A model generated the notes under the pieces. The model was not told the DNA's origin. It did no database searches and saw nothing but the letters and a program-made list of their open reading frames with translations. The translations under genes were made by a program, and so were the position numbers. Shown here piece after piece: positions 6,711-15,466 of a stretch of 43,156 nucleotides of DNA. Within the stretch, counting starts at the first letter, position 1; the number at the start of each line of letters is the position of its first letter. The DNA comes from JBCCGG01 sp039029395 (GTDB taxonomy: Bacteria > Pseudomonadota > Alphaproteobacteria > Kiloniellales > JAKSDN01): assembly GCA_039029395.1 (NCBI GenBank), contig JBCCGG010000050.1:1-43156 (forward strand), read 5' to 3'.

Positions 6711-7402
6711 TCTCCGAAAGTGTCTTCGAAGGCCTCGCGCAGGGCGACGTCCACGTCGGCCATGGCGACTGGCAGGCCTAGGTCGACCAGGGAGGTCACG
6801 CCATGATCGGCGATGCCGCAAGGCACGATGCCGTCGAAGTGGCTCAAGTCCGGGTCCACGTTGAGCGCGATGCCGTGATAGGTGATCCAATGGCGTACCC
6901 GAACGCCGAGCGCGGCGATTTTGTCCTCGCGGCCCATGGGGCCACCCAGGCGTCCCCGGTCGATCCAGATTCCAATCCGCCCGTCGCGCCGCTCGCCGGT
7001 CACGTTGAAGGTGGCCAGGGTGCGGATCAGCCAGTTCTCCAAGTCGCAAACATAGCGCCGCACGTCGAGCCCTCGGCGGCGCAGGTCGAGCATCACGTAG
7101 GCAACCCGCTGGCCCGGGCCGTGATAGGTGTACTGGCCGCCCCGGCCGGTCCGGTAGACCGGAAAGCGCTCGGGCGTTAGCAGGTCCTCGTCGCGCGCCG
7201 ACGTGCCGGCGGTGTAGAGCGGTGGGTGCTCCAGCAGCCAGACGCACTCGGCCGCATTGCCCTGGCGGATCGCCGCGACCTGCTCTTCCATTGTGGCGAC
7301 CGCCTCAGGATAGTCGACCGGCTCCGGCGCGATGCGCCACTCCAGGGCCGTCACTGTCTCGCTCACCAAAACCGCTCCCGCTGCTTGCCGTAGGCGCACC
7401 AT
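6707..7402 (-). CDS. lipB: Lipoyl(octanoyl) transferase
   Basis: 231 residues from ATG 7402; the frame is open further upstream but that part overlaps the maeB promoter region and start. LipB moves octanoyl groups from acyl carrier protein to lipoyl domains (pyruvate and 2-oxoglutarate dehydrogenases, glycine cleavage). Seen: RTGRGGQYTYHGPGQ (87-98) for acyl binding, the catalytic Lys161 in REDKIAALGVRV and the nucleophile Cys195 in GIVPCGIADHGVTSL. Length and order match the family. It converges with the ArsP gene (ends overlap by 4 bases) and diverges from maeB across about 100 bases. Confidence 0.95.
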   Translation of the reverse strand: MVRLRQAAGAVLVSETVTALEWRIAPEPVDYPEAVATMEEQVAAIRQGNAAECVWLLEHPPLYTAGTSARDEDLLTPERFPVYRTGRGGQYTYHGPGQRVAYVMLDLRRRGLDVRRYVCDLENWLIRTLATFNVTGERRDGRIGIWIDRGRLGGPMGREDKIAALGVRVRHWITYHGIALNVDPDLSHFDGIVPCGIADHGVTSLVDLGLPVAMADVDVALREAFEDTFGD

Positions 7403-7505
7403 AACCTGCGCCGGCTGATTGCAACAGCTGGCTTTCAGCCTTGCTTTGAGGTGGTGCGCGGCTATGGTCGGGAGGGGCAAGAAAAACGCACTTGGGGGAC
7501 CAGAT

Positions 7506-9782
7506 ATGGCCGACGATCTGCGCGAAGCCGCGCTCACCTATCACCGACTGCCGAAGCCGGGCAAGCTCGAGATCTCGGCGACAAAGCCCCTGGGCAATCA
7601 GCACGATCTTTCGCTCGCCTATTCCCCTGGCGTGGCCGAGGCCTGCACGGCGATCGCGGAGGAACCGACCGATGCGCGCTTGTACACCGCGCGCGGCAAC
7701 TTGGTCGGCGTGGTGACCAACGGCACCGCGGTGCTCGGCCTCGGGTCGATCGGTCCCCTCGCATCCAAGCCGGTCATGGAAGGCAAGGCAGTGCTGTTCA
7801 AGAAGTTCGCCGGCGTCGATGTTTTCGATGTCGAGCTCGACGTCAGCGATGTCGATCGCATGGTCGACGTGGTCGCCGCCTTGGAGCCGACCTTCGGCGG
7901 CATCAACTTGGAGGACATCAAGGCGCCGGAATGCTTCGAGGTCGAAGGCCAGCTGCGCGAGCGCATGAACATTCCGGTCTTTCACGACGACCAGCACGGC
8001 ACCGCGATCATCGTCGCCGCGGCGATCTTCAACGGCCTGCGTCTGATCGGCAAGGATCTCGAAAAGGTTAAGCTGGTCGCCTCGGGTGCCGGCGCGGCGG
8101 CGCTCGCTTGCCTCAACCTGCTGGTCTCCATGGGCGTAAAGCGCGAGAACATCTGGGTGACCGACATCCTGGGCGTGGTCTACGAGGGTCGGGCCGAGCA
8201 GATGGACCAGTGGAAATCGATCTTTGCCCAGGAGACCGATGCGCGCACCCTTAACGACGTGATCGACGGTGCCGACATCTTCCTGGGCCTGTCGGCACCC
8301 GGCGTGCTCAAGCCCGAGATGGTCAAGCGCATGGCCGACAAGCCGCTGATCATGGCGCTCGCCAATCCGGTGCCCGAGATCATGCCCGAGGCGGCGCGCG
8401 AGGCCTCGCCCGAGGCGATCATCTGCACCGGGCGCTCGGACTATCCCAACCAGGTCAACAACGTCCTCTGTTTCCCCTACATCTTCCGCGGCGCGCTCGA
8501 CGTCGGCGCGACAACCATCAACGAGGAGATGAAGATCGCCTGCGTCAAGGCGATCGCCGACCTGGCCAAGGCCGAGCCCTCGGAGGTGGTTGCCAAGGCG
8601 CTCGGCGGCAAGGCGCCGATCTTCGGGCCCGACTACCTGATCCCGAGCCCCTTCGACCCGCGTCTGATCATCGAGATCGCGCCGGCGGTCGCCCGCTCGG
8701 CCATGGACAGTGGCGTGGCGACAAACCCGATCGAGGATTTCGAGGCCTACCGGGACAAGCTGTCGCGCTTCGTGTTCCGCTCGGGCATGGCCATGAAGCC
8801 GGTGTTCGACCGGGCCCGGCGCGATCCCAAGCGGGTGATCTACGCCGAGGGCGAAGACGCGCGGGCCCTGCGCGCGGTCCAGGTCGCGCTCGACGAGGGT
8901 CTGGCCCAACCGATTCTGGTCGGCCGCCCGGATGTGATCAACTCGCGCATCGACCAGCTCGGCCTGCGCTTCGAGCTGGGCAAGGAAGTAGAGGTCATCA
9001 ACCCCCAGAGCGACCCGCGCTACAAGCTCTACTGGACGACCTATCACGACATTATGGAGCGTCGGGGCGTTTCGCCCTCGGCCGCGCGCACCATCGTGCG
9101 CACAAGTAACACCGCGATCGCCGCCCTGGCGGTCACGCTGGGTGACGCGGACGCCATGCTGTGCGGCCTTGAGGGCGGCTACCGGCGCCACCTGGCCGAG
9201 GTCTGCAACGTGATTGGCAAGGGCGAAGGGGTCTGGGACCTTTCGGCCATGAGCCTCTTGATTCTGCCGAGCGGCACCTACTTCCTGGCCGACACCTACG
9301 TGACCGACAACCCGTCGGCCGAGGAGCTTGTCGAGATGACCGTGCTGGCCGCCGAACATGTGCGGCGCTTCGGTCTGGAGCCCAAGGTCGCCTTGGTCTC
9401 TCACTCGAACTTCGGCAGCTCCCAGGCGCCCTGTGCAGAGAAGGTGCGTCAGGCGCTGGCCATGCTGCACCGGGATCACCCGGATCTCGAGGTCGAGGGC
9501 GAGATGCACGCCGACATGGCGCTCAACGAAGTGACCCGCGAGCGGCTCTTTCCCAACTCCAAGCTCAAGGGCGCGGCCAACCTCTTGATAATGCCGTCGC
9601 TCGATGCCGCCCACATCGCCTTCAATCTGGTCAAGGCGATCGACGAGGGCCTTTCGGTCGGCCCGATCCTGATCGGCACCGCCAAGCCGGCCCACATTCT
9701 AACCAATTCGGTGACGGCCCGAGGGGTGGTCAACATGACCGCAGTCGCCGTCGCCGACGCCCAGGACCGGGTCCAGGGCTGA
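7506..9782 (+). CDS. maeB: NADP-dependent malic enzyme with C-terminal phosphotransacetylase-like domain
   Basis: 758 residues from ATG 7506. Malate is oxidatively decarboxylated to pyruvate. The N-terminal malic domain has SPGVAEACTAI, GTAVLGLGSIGPLASKPVMEGK (catalytic Lys region), FGGINLEDIKAPECF and the metal/substrate block NIPVFHDDQHGTAI; the NAD(P) domain has ASGAGAAALACL. The second half (from about 430) is the phosphotransacetylase-like domain (VIYAEGEDARALRAV ... LVSHSNFGSSQAP), which in such fusions usually regulates the enzyme in response to acetyl-CoA and lacks transacetylase activity. This multidomain form is typical of alphaproteobacteria. Its role here fits disposal of C4 acids from acyl-CoA breakdown. 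Confidence 0.96.
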   Translation: MADDLREAALTYHRLPKPGKLEISATKPLGNQHDLSLAYSPGVAEACTAIAEEPTDARLYTARGNLVGVVTNGTAVLGLGSIGPLASKPVMEGKAVLFKKFAGVDVFDVELDVSDVDRMVDVVAALEPTFGGINLEDIKAPECFEVEGQLRERMNIPVFHDDQHGTAIIVAAAIFNGLRLIGKDLEKVKLVASGAGAAALACLNLLVSMGVKRENIWVTDILGVVYEGRAEQMDQWKSIFAQETDARTLNDVIDGADIFLGLSAPGVLKPEMVKRMADKPLIMALANPVPEIMPEAAREASPEAIICTGRSDYPNQVNNVLCFPYIFRGALDVGATTINEEMKIACVKAIADLAKAEPSEVVAKALGGKAPIFGPDYLIPSPFDPRLIIEIAPAVARSAMDSGVATNPIEDFEAYRDKLSRFVFRSGMAMKPVFDRARRDPKRVIYAEGEDARALRAVQVALDEGLAQPILVGRPDVINSRIDQLGLRFELGKEVEVINPQSDPRYKLYWTTYHDIMERRGVSPSAARTIVRTSNTAIAALAVTLGDADAMLCGLEGGYRRHLAEVCNVIGKGEGVWDLSAMSLLILPSGTYFLADTYVTDNPSAEELVEMTVLAAEHVRRFGLEPKVALVSHSNFGSSQAPCAEKVRQALAMLHRDHPDLEVEGEMHADMALNEVTRERLFPNSKLKGAANLLIMPSLDAAHIAFNLVKAIDEGLSVGPILIGTAKPAHILTNSVTARGVVNMTAVAVADAQDRVQG

Positions 9783-9807
9783 CCTCGGGTTAGGAACGGC
9801 CTGAGCG

Positions 9808-11214
9808 ATGTCCGAGGCGCCCCACACCTCCGAGACCGAGGCGCCCCCGGAGGCAGAAACGCCGAGCGAAGAGGCCTTCACGGTCAGCGACGAGCTGATC
9901 GAGGCGGTCGAGGAGGCACTGGAGCGGGGCGATACCCCGGCGGTCAAAGCGGTGATCGAGCCGCTCCACGTGGCCGACGTGGCCGACCTCCTGGAGTACC
10001 TGGCCAAGGACGAGCGCCAGGCCACCGTCGAGCTGCTCGGCCGGGAACTCGACCCTGAGGTCCTGACCTACCTGGCGCCCTCGATCCGCGAGGAGGTGAT
10101 CGATCTGATCGGGCCGAAGGGCCTCGCGCGCGCCCTTTCGGAGCTTGACAGCGATGACGCGGTGGAGATCTTCAAGGATCTCGACGAAGAATTTCAGTAC
10201 CGTATACTTTCAGCACTCCCAAAAGCTTATAGAACACTTCTCGAAGAAAGCTTGAGCTTTCCGGAGGAATCCGCCGGGCGCCTCATGCAGCGCGAGGTGG
10301 TGGTTCTGCCGTCGGCCTGGAGCGTCGGCGAGACGATCGATTTCATGCGCGAGGCCGACGGCCTGCCGGACGATTTCTACGATCTCTTCGTGGTCAATCC
10401 CAAGCACTATCCGATCGGGGTGATCCCGCTCAGCCGGGTCTTGCGGACCCGTCGACCGGTGCGCATCACCGAGATCATGGACACCGACATGCAGATCCTG
10501 CCGGTGACCATGGACCAGGAGGACGTCGCCTACCTGTTCCGCCAGTACGGCCTGGTCTCGGCCCCGGTGGTCGACGATGCCGGGCGCCTAATCGGCGTGA
10601 TCACCGTGGACGACGTGGTCCACGTGATCGACGAGGAGGCCGAAGAAGACCTCATGAAGATGGGCGGCGTCACCGAGACCGACCTCTACGAAGATCTGGT
10701 CGACACCAGCAAGTCGCGCTTTCCCTGGCTGGTGGTCAACCTGCTGACCGCGATCCTGGCCTCGGCGGTGATCGGCCTGTTCGAGGGCACGATCGAGAAG
10801 CTGGTGGCGCTGGCCGTGCTCATGCCGATCGTCGCCTCCATGGGCGGCAACGCCGGCACCCAGACGCTCACCGTGGCGGTGCGCGCGCTCGCCATGAAAG
10901 ACCTGACCGCGGCCAACACCCTGCGCTTCGTCGGCAAGGAAATCCTGGTCGGTTCCTTCAACGGAGTCATGTTCGCCTTGCTGACCGGCGTTGTCGCCTG
11001 GCTGTGGTTCGAGTCCTGGGGACTAGGTTTGCTGATGGCGGTCGCCATGATCGTCAACCTAGTGATTGCCGGCCTCTCGGGCACCTTGATCCCCTTAGGG
11101 CTCGAGAAGATGGGGGTCGATCCGGCGATCGCCTCCAGCGTGTTCCTGACCACGGTGACCGACGTGGTCGGCTTCTTCACCTTCCTGGGCTTGGCCGCCC
11201 TGTTCCTGCTGTGA
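9808..11214 (+). CDS. mgtE: Magnesium transporter MgtE
   Basis: 468 residues. After an acidic, low-complexity N-terminal tail come the superhelical MgtE N domain (LIEAVEEALERGDTPAVKAVIEPLHVADVADLLEYL ...), a CBS pair (about 150-275: GRLMQREVVVLP, VMDT-like segments, VITVDDVVHVIDEEAEEDLMKMGG) and five C-terminal membrane helices with LMPIVASMGGNAGTQTL, the conserved pore segment. The cytosolic domains sense Mg2+ and close the channel when it is plentiful. The gene starts 25 bases after maeB, so the two may be cotranscribed; malic enzyme needs Mg2+ or Mn2+. A 60-base AT-rich patch of codons lies at about 10190-10255. Confidence 0.96.
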   Translation: MSEAPHTSETEAPPEAETPSEEAFTVSDELIEAVEEALERGDTPAVKAVIEPLHVADVADLLEYLAKDERQATVELLGRELDPEVLTYLAPSIREEVIDLIGPKGLARALSELDSDDAVEIFKDLDEEFQYRILSALPKAYRTLLEESLSFPEESAGRLMQREVVVLPSAWSVGETIDFMREADGLPDDFYDLFVVNPKHYPIGVIPLSRVLRTRRPVRITEIMDTDMQILPVTMDQEDVAYLFRQYGLVSAPVVDDAGRLIGVITVDDVVHVIDEEAEEDLMKMGGVTETDLYEDLVDTSKSRFPWLVVNLLTAILASAVIGLFEGTIEKLVALAVLMPIVASMGGNAGTQTLTVAVRALAMKDLTAANTLRFVGKEILVGSFNGVMFALLTGVVAWLWFESWGLGLLMAVAMIVNLVIAGLSGTLIPLGLEKMGVDPAIASSVFLTTVTDVVGFFTFLGLAALFLL

Positions 11215-11227
11215 GGAGGCTCGGCCC

Positions 11228-11677
11228 ATGAGCGCCTTCACCCCCGCCACAACGGATTTTGCCGAGCGCGTGCGCGACTCCTTCGAGCGCCAGTCGATCA
11301 TGGGCCTGATCGGCGCCGAGCTCACCCGTGTCGAGCCCGGGCTGGTGGTGATCGAGCTGCCCTTTCGGGAAGACCTCTGCCAGCAGCACGGCTTTTTCCA
11401 TGCGGGCGTGACCAGCACGATCGCCGATTCCGCCGGCGGCTACGCCGCTTTCAGCCTCTTTCCGGCCGAAGCCTCGGTGCTCACCACGGAGTTCAAGATC
11501 AACCTGCTGGCGCCAGCCGACGGCGAGCGTCTCAGGGCGATCGGTCGGGTGGTCAAGCCCGGGCGTACGCTCACCATCTGCGATGTCGAGGTCTTCGCCG
11601 TGAAGGCGGGGGCTGAAAAGATCTGTGCCAAGCTGCTGCTGACCCACATGACCATGCACGGCAAGGCCGACCGATGA
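11228..11677 (+). CDS. PaaI-family hotdog thioesterase
   Basis: 149 residues. Single hotdog domain of PaaI/YdiI type: the active-site helix region QQHGFFHAGVTSTIADSAGGYAA contains the HGG-like turn (here HGFFHAG) with the helix Asp/Ser positions, and TTEFKINLLAPADGERLRAIGRVVKPGRTLTICDVEVFA is the following sheet. Such enzymes hydrolyse aryl- or acyl-CoA thioesters in the cytosol. It starts 13 bases after mgtE and its TGA overlaps the next gene's ATG (ATGA), so it is translated together with the racemase-family gene, and lies just upstream of isovaleryl-CoA dehydrogenase. Substrate cannot be read from sequence. Confidence 0.88.
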   Translation: MSAFTPATTDFAERVRDSFERQSIMGLIGAELTRVEPGLVVIELPFREDLCQQHGFFHAGVTSTIADSAGGYAAFSLFPAEASVLTTEFKINLLAPADGERLRAIGRVVKPGRTLTICDVEVFAVKAGAEKICAKLLLTHMTMHGKADR

Positions 11678-12315
11678 GCGAAAAAAGAATCGCCTTTCTG
11701 CACACCGCCGCGGTCCACGAGCCGACCTTCGGCGGCCTGATGGCGTGCCTGGCGCCGGAGATCGCGCTCACCCACCTGAATGACGAGAGCCTGCTGGCCG
11801 ACGCCATGGCCGGTCAAGAGGTCACGGCGCGCCTGGAGGACCGGCTCAAAGAATTGGCGGCGGCAAAACCGGACCTCATCGTCTGTTCCTGCTCGACTCT
11901 GGGCGGACCGGCCGAGACAGCAGGCAAGGCGCTCGGCCTGCCGGTGCTGCGCATCGACCGGGCCATGGCCGAGCAAGCGGTGGCTGGTGGCGGCCGGATC
12001 CTGGTGGCCGCCTGCATCGAATCGACGATCGCGCCGACACTCGCCTTGCTGCGCGATGTGGCAGAAAGTCCACCGGATCTTGAAACTCTGGTGATCGCAG
12101 GCGCTTGGGACAAATTCCTGGCGGGCGATCTGGCTGGCTATCACGAGACCATCGCCGCCGGTCTGCGCCAAGCCGCCCCCGGGGCCAGCGCGGTCGTGCT
12201 GGCCCAGGCCTCCATGGCGCCGGCAGCCGCACTCTGCAAGGACCTTGCAGTGCCGATCCTGAGTAGCCCGGAGATCGGGGTGCGCCGGGCGATCGATCTG
12301 GTGACGGCCGGCTGA
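11674..12315 (+). CDS. Asp/Glu racemase-superfamily protein with one active-site cysteine
   Basis: 213 residues. Two-lobed Asp/Glu/hydantoin racemase-like fold: N-terminal beta strand KRIAFLHTAAVHEP, the first-lobe cysteine region DLIVCSCSTLGGPAE, and the second-lobe equivalent AVVLAQASMAPAAAL, followed by VPILSSPEIGVRRAI. True racemases use one cysteine in each lobe; here the second-lobe position reads AQASM, with no cysteine, which I recall as usual for this uncharacterised branch. A two-base racemisation is therefore unlikely, and the activity is open (isomerase, decarboxylase or lyase). Start codon overlaps the thioesterase stop. Confidence 0.8.
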   Translation: MSEKRIAFLHTAAVHEPTFGGLMACLAPEIALTHLNDESLLADAMAGQEVTARLEDRLKELAAAKPDLIVCSCSTLGGPAETAGKALGLPVLRIDRAMAEQAVAGGGRILVAACIESTIAPTLALLRDVAESPPDLETLVIAGAWDKFLAGDLAGYHETIAAGLRQAAPGASAVVLAQASMAPAAALCKDLAVPILSSPEIGVRRAIDLVTAG

Positions 12316-12356
12316 GCGGGCTATGCTCTGAGCCCAGAAGAGAAGGGGTAACTGCC

Positions 12357-13529
12357 ATGATTCCCAACCAGGTGCCGCCCTTCGATTTCGGCCTGGGCGA
12401 GACCGCCGACATGCTGCGCGACACGGTCGAAAGCTTCGCTGCCGAGAAGATCGCGCCGCGCGCCGAGGAGATCGACCGGTCCAACGAGTTTCCCCGGGAC
12501 CTTTGGCCCGAGCTGGGCGCGCTGGGCCTGCTCGGCGTCACGGTCGAGGAGGCGTGGGGCGGCGCGGGCATGGGTTACCTGGAGCACTGCGTGGCCATGG
12601 AGGAGATCAGCCGGGCCTCGGCCTCGGTGGGTCTCAGTTACGGCGCTCACTCCAATCTCTGCGTCAACCAGATCCGGCGCAACGGCAACGACGATCAGCG
12701 CGGCCGCTATCTGGCCAAGCTGATCTCCGGCGGGCATGTCGGCGCGCTGGCCATGAGCGAGCCGGGCGCCGGCTCCGACGTGGTGGGCATGAAGACCAAA
12801 GCGGAGAAGACCGCCGACGGCTATGTCCTCAACGGCACCAAAATGTGGATCACCAACGGCCCCGATGCCGACGTGCTGGTGGTTTACGCCAAAACTGATC
12901 CGGCGGCCGGCTCGCGCGGCATCACCGCCTTCCTGATCGAAAAGGACATGGAAGGCTTCTCGACCGCGCAAAAGCTGGACAAGCTGGGCATGCGGGGCTC
13001 GAGCACCTGCGAGCTGATCTTCCAGGACTGCTTCGTTCCGGCCGAGAACGTGCTGGGCGAGGTGGGGCGCGGTGTTAACGTGCTGATGAGCGGCCTGGAC
13101 TACGAGCGCTTGGTGCTCGCCGCCGGGCCCTTGGGCATCATGCAGGCCTGCATGGACCAGGTCGTGCCCTACCTGCACGAGCGCAAGCAGTTCGGCACGG
13201 CGATCGGCGAGTTCCAGCTCATGCAGGGCAAGCTGGCCGACATGTACACCACGATGAATGCCTCCAAGGCTTACGTCTACGCGGTCGCCCAAGCGGTCGA
13301 CCGGGGCGACACCACCCGCAAGGATGCCGCCGGCGCGATCCTCTACGCGGCCGAGAAGGCGACCTGGATGGCGCTCGAAGCGATCCAATGCCTGGGCGGC
13401 ATGGGCTACATAAACGACACGCCGACCGGCCGCTTGCTACGCGACGCAAAGCTCTACGAGATCGGCGCCGGCACCAGCGAGATCCGCCGCTGGCTTATCG
13501 GCCGGGAACTCTTTGCCGAGACGGCGTGA
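12357..13529 (+). CDS. ivd: Isovaleryl-CoA dehydrogenase
   Basis: 390 residues. FAD flavoenzyme converting isovaleryl-CoA to 3-methylcrotonyl-CoA in leucine breakdown. The features separating IVD from other acyl-CoA dehydrogenases are present: GLSYGAHSNLCVNQI, and the catalytic Glu250 in SGLDYERLVLAAGPLG, placed in helix G rather than near the C-terminus. FAD-binding WITNG, AMSEPGAGSDVVGMKT and C-terminal GAGTSEIRRWLIGREL are also clear. The rest of the leucine pathway (mccB, hydratase, mccA, HMG-CoA lyase) lies 22 kb away at 35.8-42.1 kb, so ivd has been separated from its usual liu cluster. A plausible RBS (GAAGAGAAGGGG) precedes the ATG. Confidence 0.94.
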   Translation: MIPNQVPPFDFGLGETADMLRDTVESFAAEKIAPRAEEIDRSNEFPRDLWPELGALGLLGVTVEEAWGGAGMGYLEHCVAMEEISRASASVGLSYGAHSNLCVNQIRRNGNDDQRGRYLAKLISGGHVGALAMSEPGAGSDVVGMKTKAEKTADGYVLNGTKMWITNGPDADVLVVYAKTDPAAGSRGITAFLIEKDMEGFSTAQKLDKLGMRGSSTCELIFQDCFVPAENVLGEVGRGVNVLMSGLDYERLVLAAGPLGIMQACMDQVVPYLHERKQFGTAIGEFQLMQGKLADMYTTMNASKAYVYAVAQAVDRGDTTRKDAAGAILYAAEKATWMALEAIQCLGGMGYINDTPTGRLLRDAKLYEIGAGTSEIRRWLIGRELFAETA

Positions 13530-13550
13530 GAGGTCTTCCTGCCGCTTGCC

Positions 13551-14345
13551 TCAGCCCGGGCGCCGCGCGGTGGCGGTGGCAAGCAAGGGCGCGAGGAAGT
13601 GAAAGCTCGGGTCGTCGTGGACCGGGAGGAAGGCCAAGTCCTCTTGCCGAAGGACTCCTGCCTTCAGGCCCGCGGCGCCGTTCAACGCGGCATTTTGCTT
13701 CCAAAAGCTGGCCTCTTCAGTGCCGCCCCGGATTCCGTGGGACTCGTAGGCGACCGCTGGGTCCGCGAAGCCGGCCTCGTCGAGCAGAGCCGGTAGGCGC
13801 CGGGCGAAGGAAAGGTCCATCAAGCCGGCTTCCTCCATCGCCTGGGCCAAGGCGCGCCGGCCCTGGTCGAAGGCCTGGGCCGAAGGGTAGCCCGGATCGC
13901 TCGCCACATGGCTGGCGAAGTCCATGTCGACGAGCGCCAGATTGCCGCCCGGCCGCAGCAGCGCCCGAATGTGGTGGAGCGCGGCCGCCGGGTCCGGCAG
14001 GTGCAGGAGCACGAAGCGGCAGTAGACCAGGTCGAAGGGCGCGGCGTCCAACTCCGTGCGGTTCACGTCGCCGACGACCACGGTGACGTTGGGCAAATTC
14101 AGATCCTTGAGGAATCGCGGGTTCTGATCGATGCCGACCACACGGCCCTCGGGCCCGACTTGAGCCGAAAGCCAGCGCAGCATGGAGCCGCCGCCCGGGC
14201 CGATCTCCAGGACCGTCTGTCCCGCCGCCAAGCCGCCCGCGCGCAGCGCCGCTTGGGTCGGCGGATCGTAAAGCCTCTCCAACATCGCTAGACGCTTGCG
14301 TTCCTTCACGTCATCCAAGCTGTCGGCGATATAGCTTTGCTTCAT
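13551..14345 (-). CDS. SAM-dependent methyltransferase (class I)
   Basis: 264 residues from ATG 14345. Rossmann-type methyltransferase: motif I VLEIGPGGGSMLRWL, acidic end of strand 2 VVGIDQNP, motif II/III VVVGDVNRTELDAAPFDLVYCRFVLLHLPDP and post-III LLRPGGNLALVDMDF. The substrate is not evident; the fold resembles UbiE/Methyltransf_25-type enzymes acting on small molecules. Its ATG overlaps the stop of the upstream LysR gene (ATGA), so the two are cotranscribed and translationally coupled. It converges with ivd with 21 bases between stops. Confidence 0.85.
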   Translation of the reverse strand: MKQSYIADSLDDVKERKRLAMLERLYDPPTQAALRAGGLAAGQTVLEIGPGGGSMLRWLSAQVGPEGRVVGIDQNPRFLKDLNLPNVTVVVGDVNRTELDAAPFDLVYCRFVLLHLPDPAAALHHIRALLRPGGNLALVDMDFASHVASDPGYPSAQAFDQGRRALAQAMEEAGLMDLSFARRLPALLDEAGFADPAVAYESHGIRGGTEEASFWKQNAALNGAAGLKAGVLRQEDLAFLPVHDDPSFHFLAPLLATATARRPG

Positions 14346-15316
14346 GACCTGCGGCTTTTTGGCTTTGACCGGGCCGTTGCTTGCTTGACCTCGCGAAGAC
14401 CGAAGGGCGCGTCCGACTCCTGCCGCCAGGCCTTCACGCTGGCCAGGATCGCCGCGCGCACCGCGCCGACCCCTTCTGAGCGAATGCGGCCCGTGGGAAA
14501 GCACAAGCTGTAGCTGAGCGGTAGGCTCGGCTCGAAGCGGCGGACAGCGACGCCGTTCTTGAGCCACGGGCCTGCGGCGAAGGGCTCGGCGATCGTGATC
14601 CCCAGTCCGGCGGCCACCAAGGCATAGCGGCTGTGGGAGGTGTGGGTGGTGAAGCGGATGTCCTTGGCGTTGACGATGCCGGCGAAGATCTCCGCCTCCT
14701 TCTCGAAGCCGAGCGGCCCGGCCGAGCTCCAGCCGACCACCGTCTCCTCCCTGAAGTCCTCCGGCGTGATCACTTCCTTGGCGGCCAGGCGGTGATCCGC
14801 CGGCAGGGCGCAGACGTGATCTACGGTGAAGAGCGGCTCGGCCTCAATCCCCAAGATCTCCGGAATCTCCAGGGTCAAAGCGAGATCCGCGGAATGGTTT
14901 TGCAGGTTCTCGATGATCTCGGCGACCGTTCCGGTGTCCACCACCAGGCTCCAGGTCTGATTGCTACGCCGAATGTGCTGCGCCACCCTGGGCATGAGCG
15001 AGGTGGAGAGCGCCGGCAGGCAGGCGATCACCACCGGCTGGGGCACGTTGTCGCGAATGTTCGCGCCGGCCTGCTCGATGCGCTCGAGGCCGAGGAAGTT
15101 CTGCTCGACCACGCGCGCGAACTGAACCGCTGCCGTGGTCGGGGCCAGGCGCCCCTTGATGCGGTCGAACAGCTTGAAGCCCAAATGGCCTTCCAGCTCG
15201 GCGATATGACGGCTCACCCCGGGCTGGGAGATCGACAGCTTGGCCGCCGCCCGGGTCGTGGTGCCGGCAGACATGAGGCAGCGAAAGACTTCGATCTGGC
15301 GAAAACTGAGTGCCAC
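14342..15316 (-). CDS. LysR-family transcriptional regulator
   Basis: 324 residues. N-terminal winged helix-turn-helix (RQIEVFRCLMSAGTTTRAAAKLSISQPGVSRHIAELEGHLGFKLF, 6-51 approx.) and a periplasmic-binding-protein-like effector domain (about 92-290; PVVIACLPALSTSLMPRVAQHI ...). Effector unknown. It diverges from the Tat-exported solute-binding protein gene at 15467 across 150 bases containing a T-N11-A dyad, so it likely controls that gene and itself. The LysR and solute-binding-protein pairing is repeated in this window at 31 kb. The C-terminus is basic (KPKSRRS). Confidence 0.9.
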   Translation of the reverse strand: MALSFRQIEVFRCLMSAGTTTRAAAKLSISQPGVSRHIAELEGHLGFKLFDRIKGRLAPTTAAVQFARVVEQNFLGLERIEQAGANIRDNVPQPVVIACLPALSTSLMPRVAQHIRRSNQTWSLVVDTGTVAEIIENLQNHSADLALTLEIPEILGIEAEPLFTVDHVCALPADHRLAAKEVITPEDFREETVVGWSSAGPLGFEKEAEIFAGIVNAKDIRFTTHTSHSRYALVAAGLGITIAEPFAAGPWLKNGVAVRRFEPSLPLSYSLCFPTGRIRSEGVGAVRAAILASVKAWRQESDAPFGLREVKQATARSKPKSRRS

Positions 15317-15359
15317 GGCACCCCCGTGCTCTTCTCGTCGGTGCTATAACTTCTTCGCA

Positions 15360-15372
15360 TAGAGTATCACTA
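15360..15372. promoter_or_regulatory. Candidate LysR-type binding site between the LysR and solute-binding-protein genes
   Basis: TAGAGTATCACTA fits the T-N11-A rule with TAG/CTA dyad ends. A second, overlapping dyad ATCAC (15366-15370) / GTGAT (15383-15387) lies beside it. Located in the divergent promoter region. Confidence 0.4.
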
Positions 15373-15466
15373 TTTCATCTTTGTGATTATGCCGAGCCTA
15401 TGGGAACCTGTCCAGATAGGGGGGTCTTTCGACCGGCTTGCCGGCCACCAGCGCGGGAGCAAAAAC

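Noticed and set aside
7305..9695. 796-codon minus-strand frame opposite maeB
   Set aside because: Antisense shadow; low-complexity His/Asp/Gly/Arg composition with no domain.
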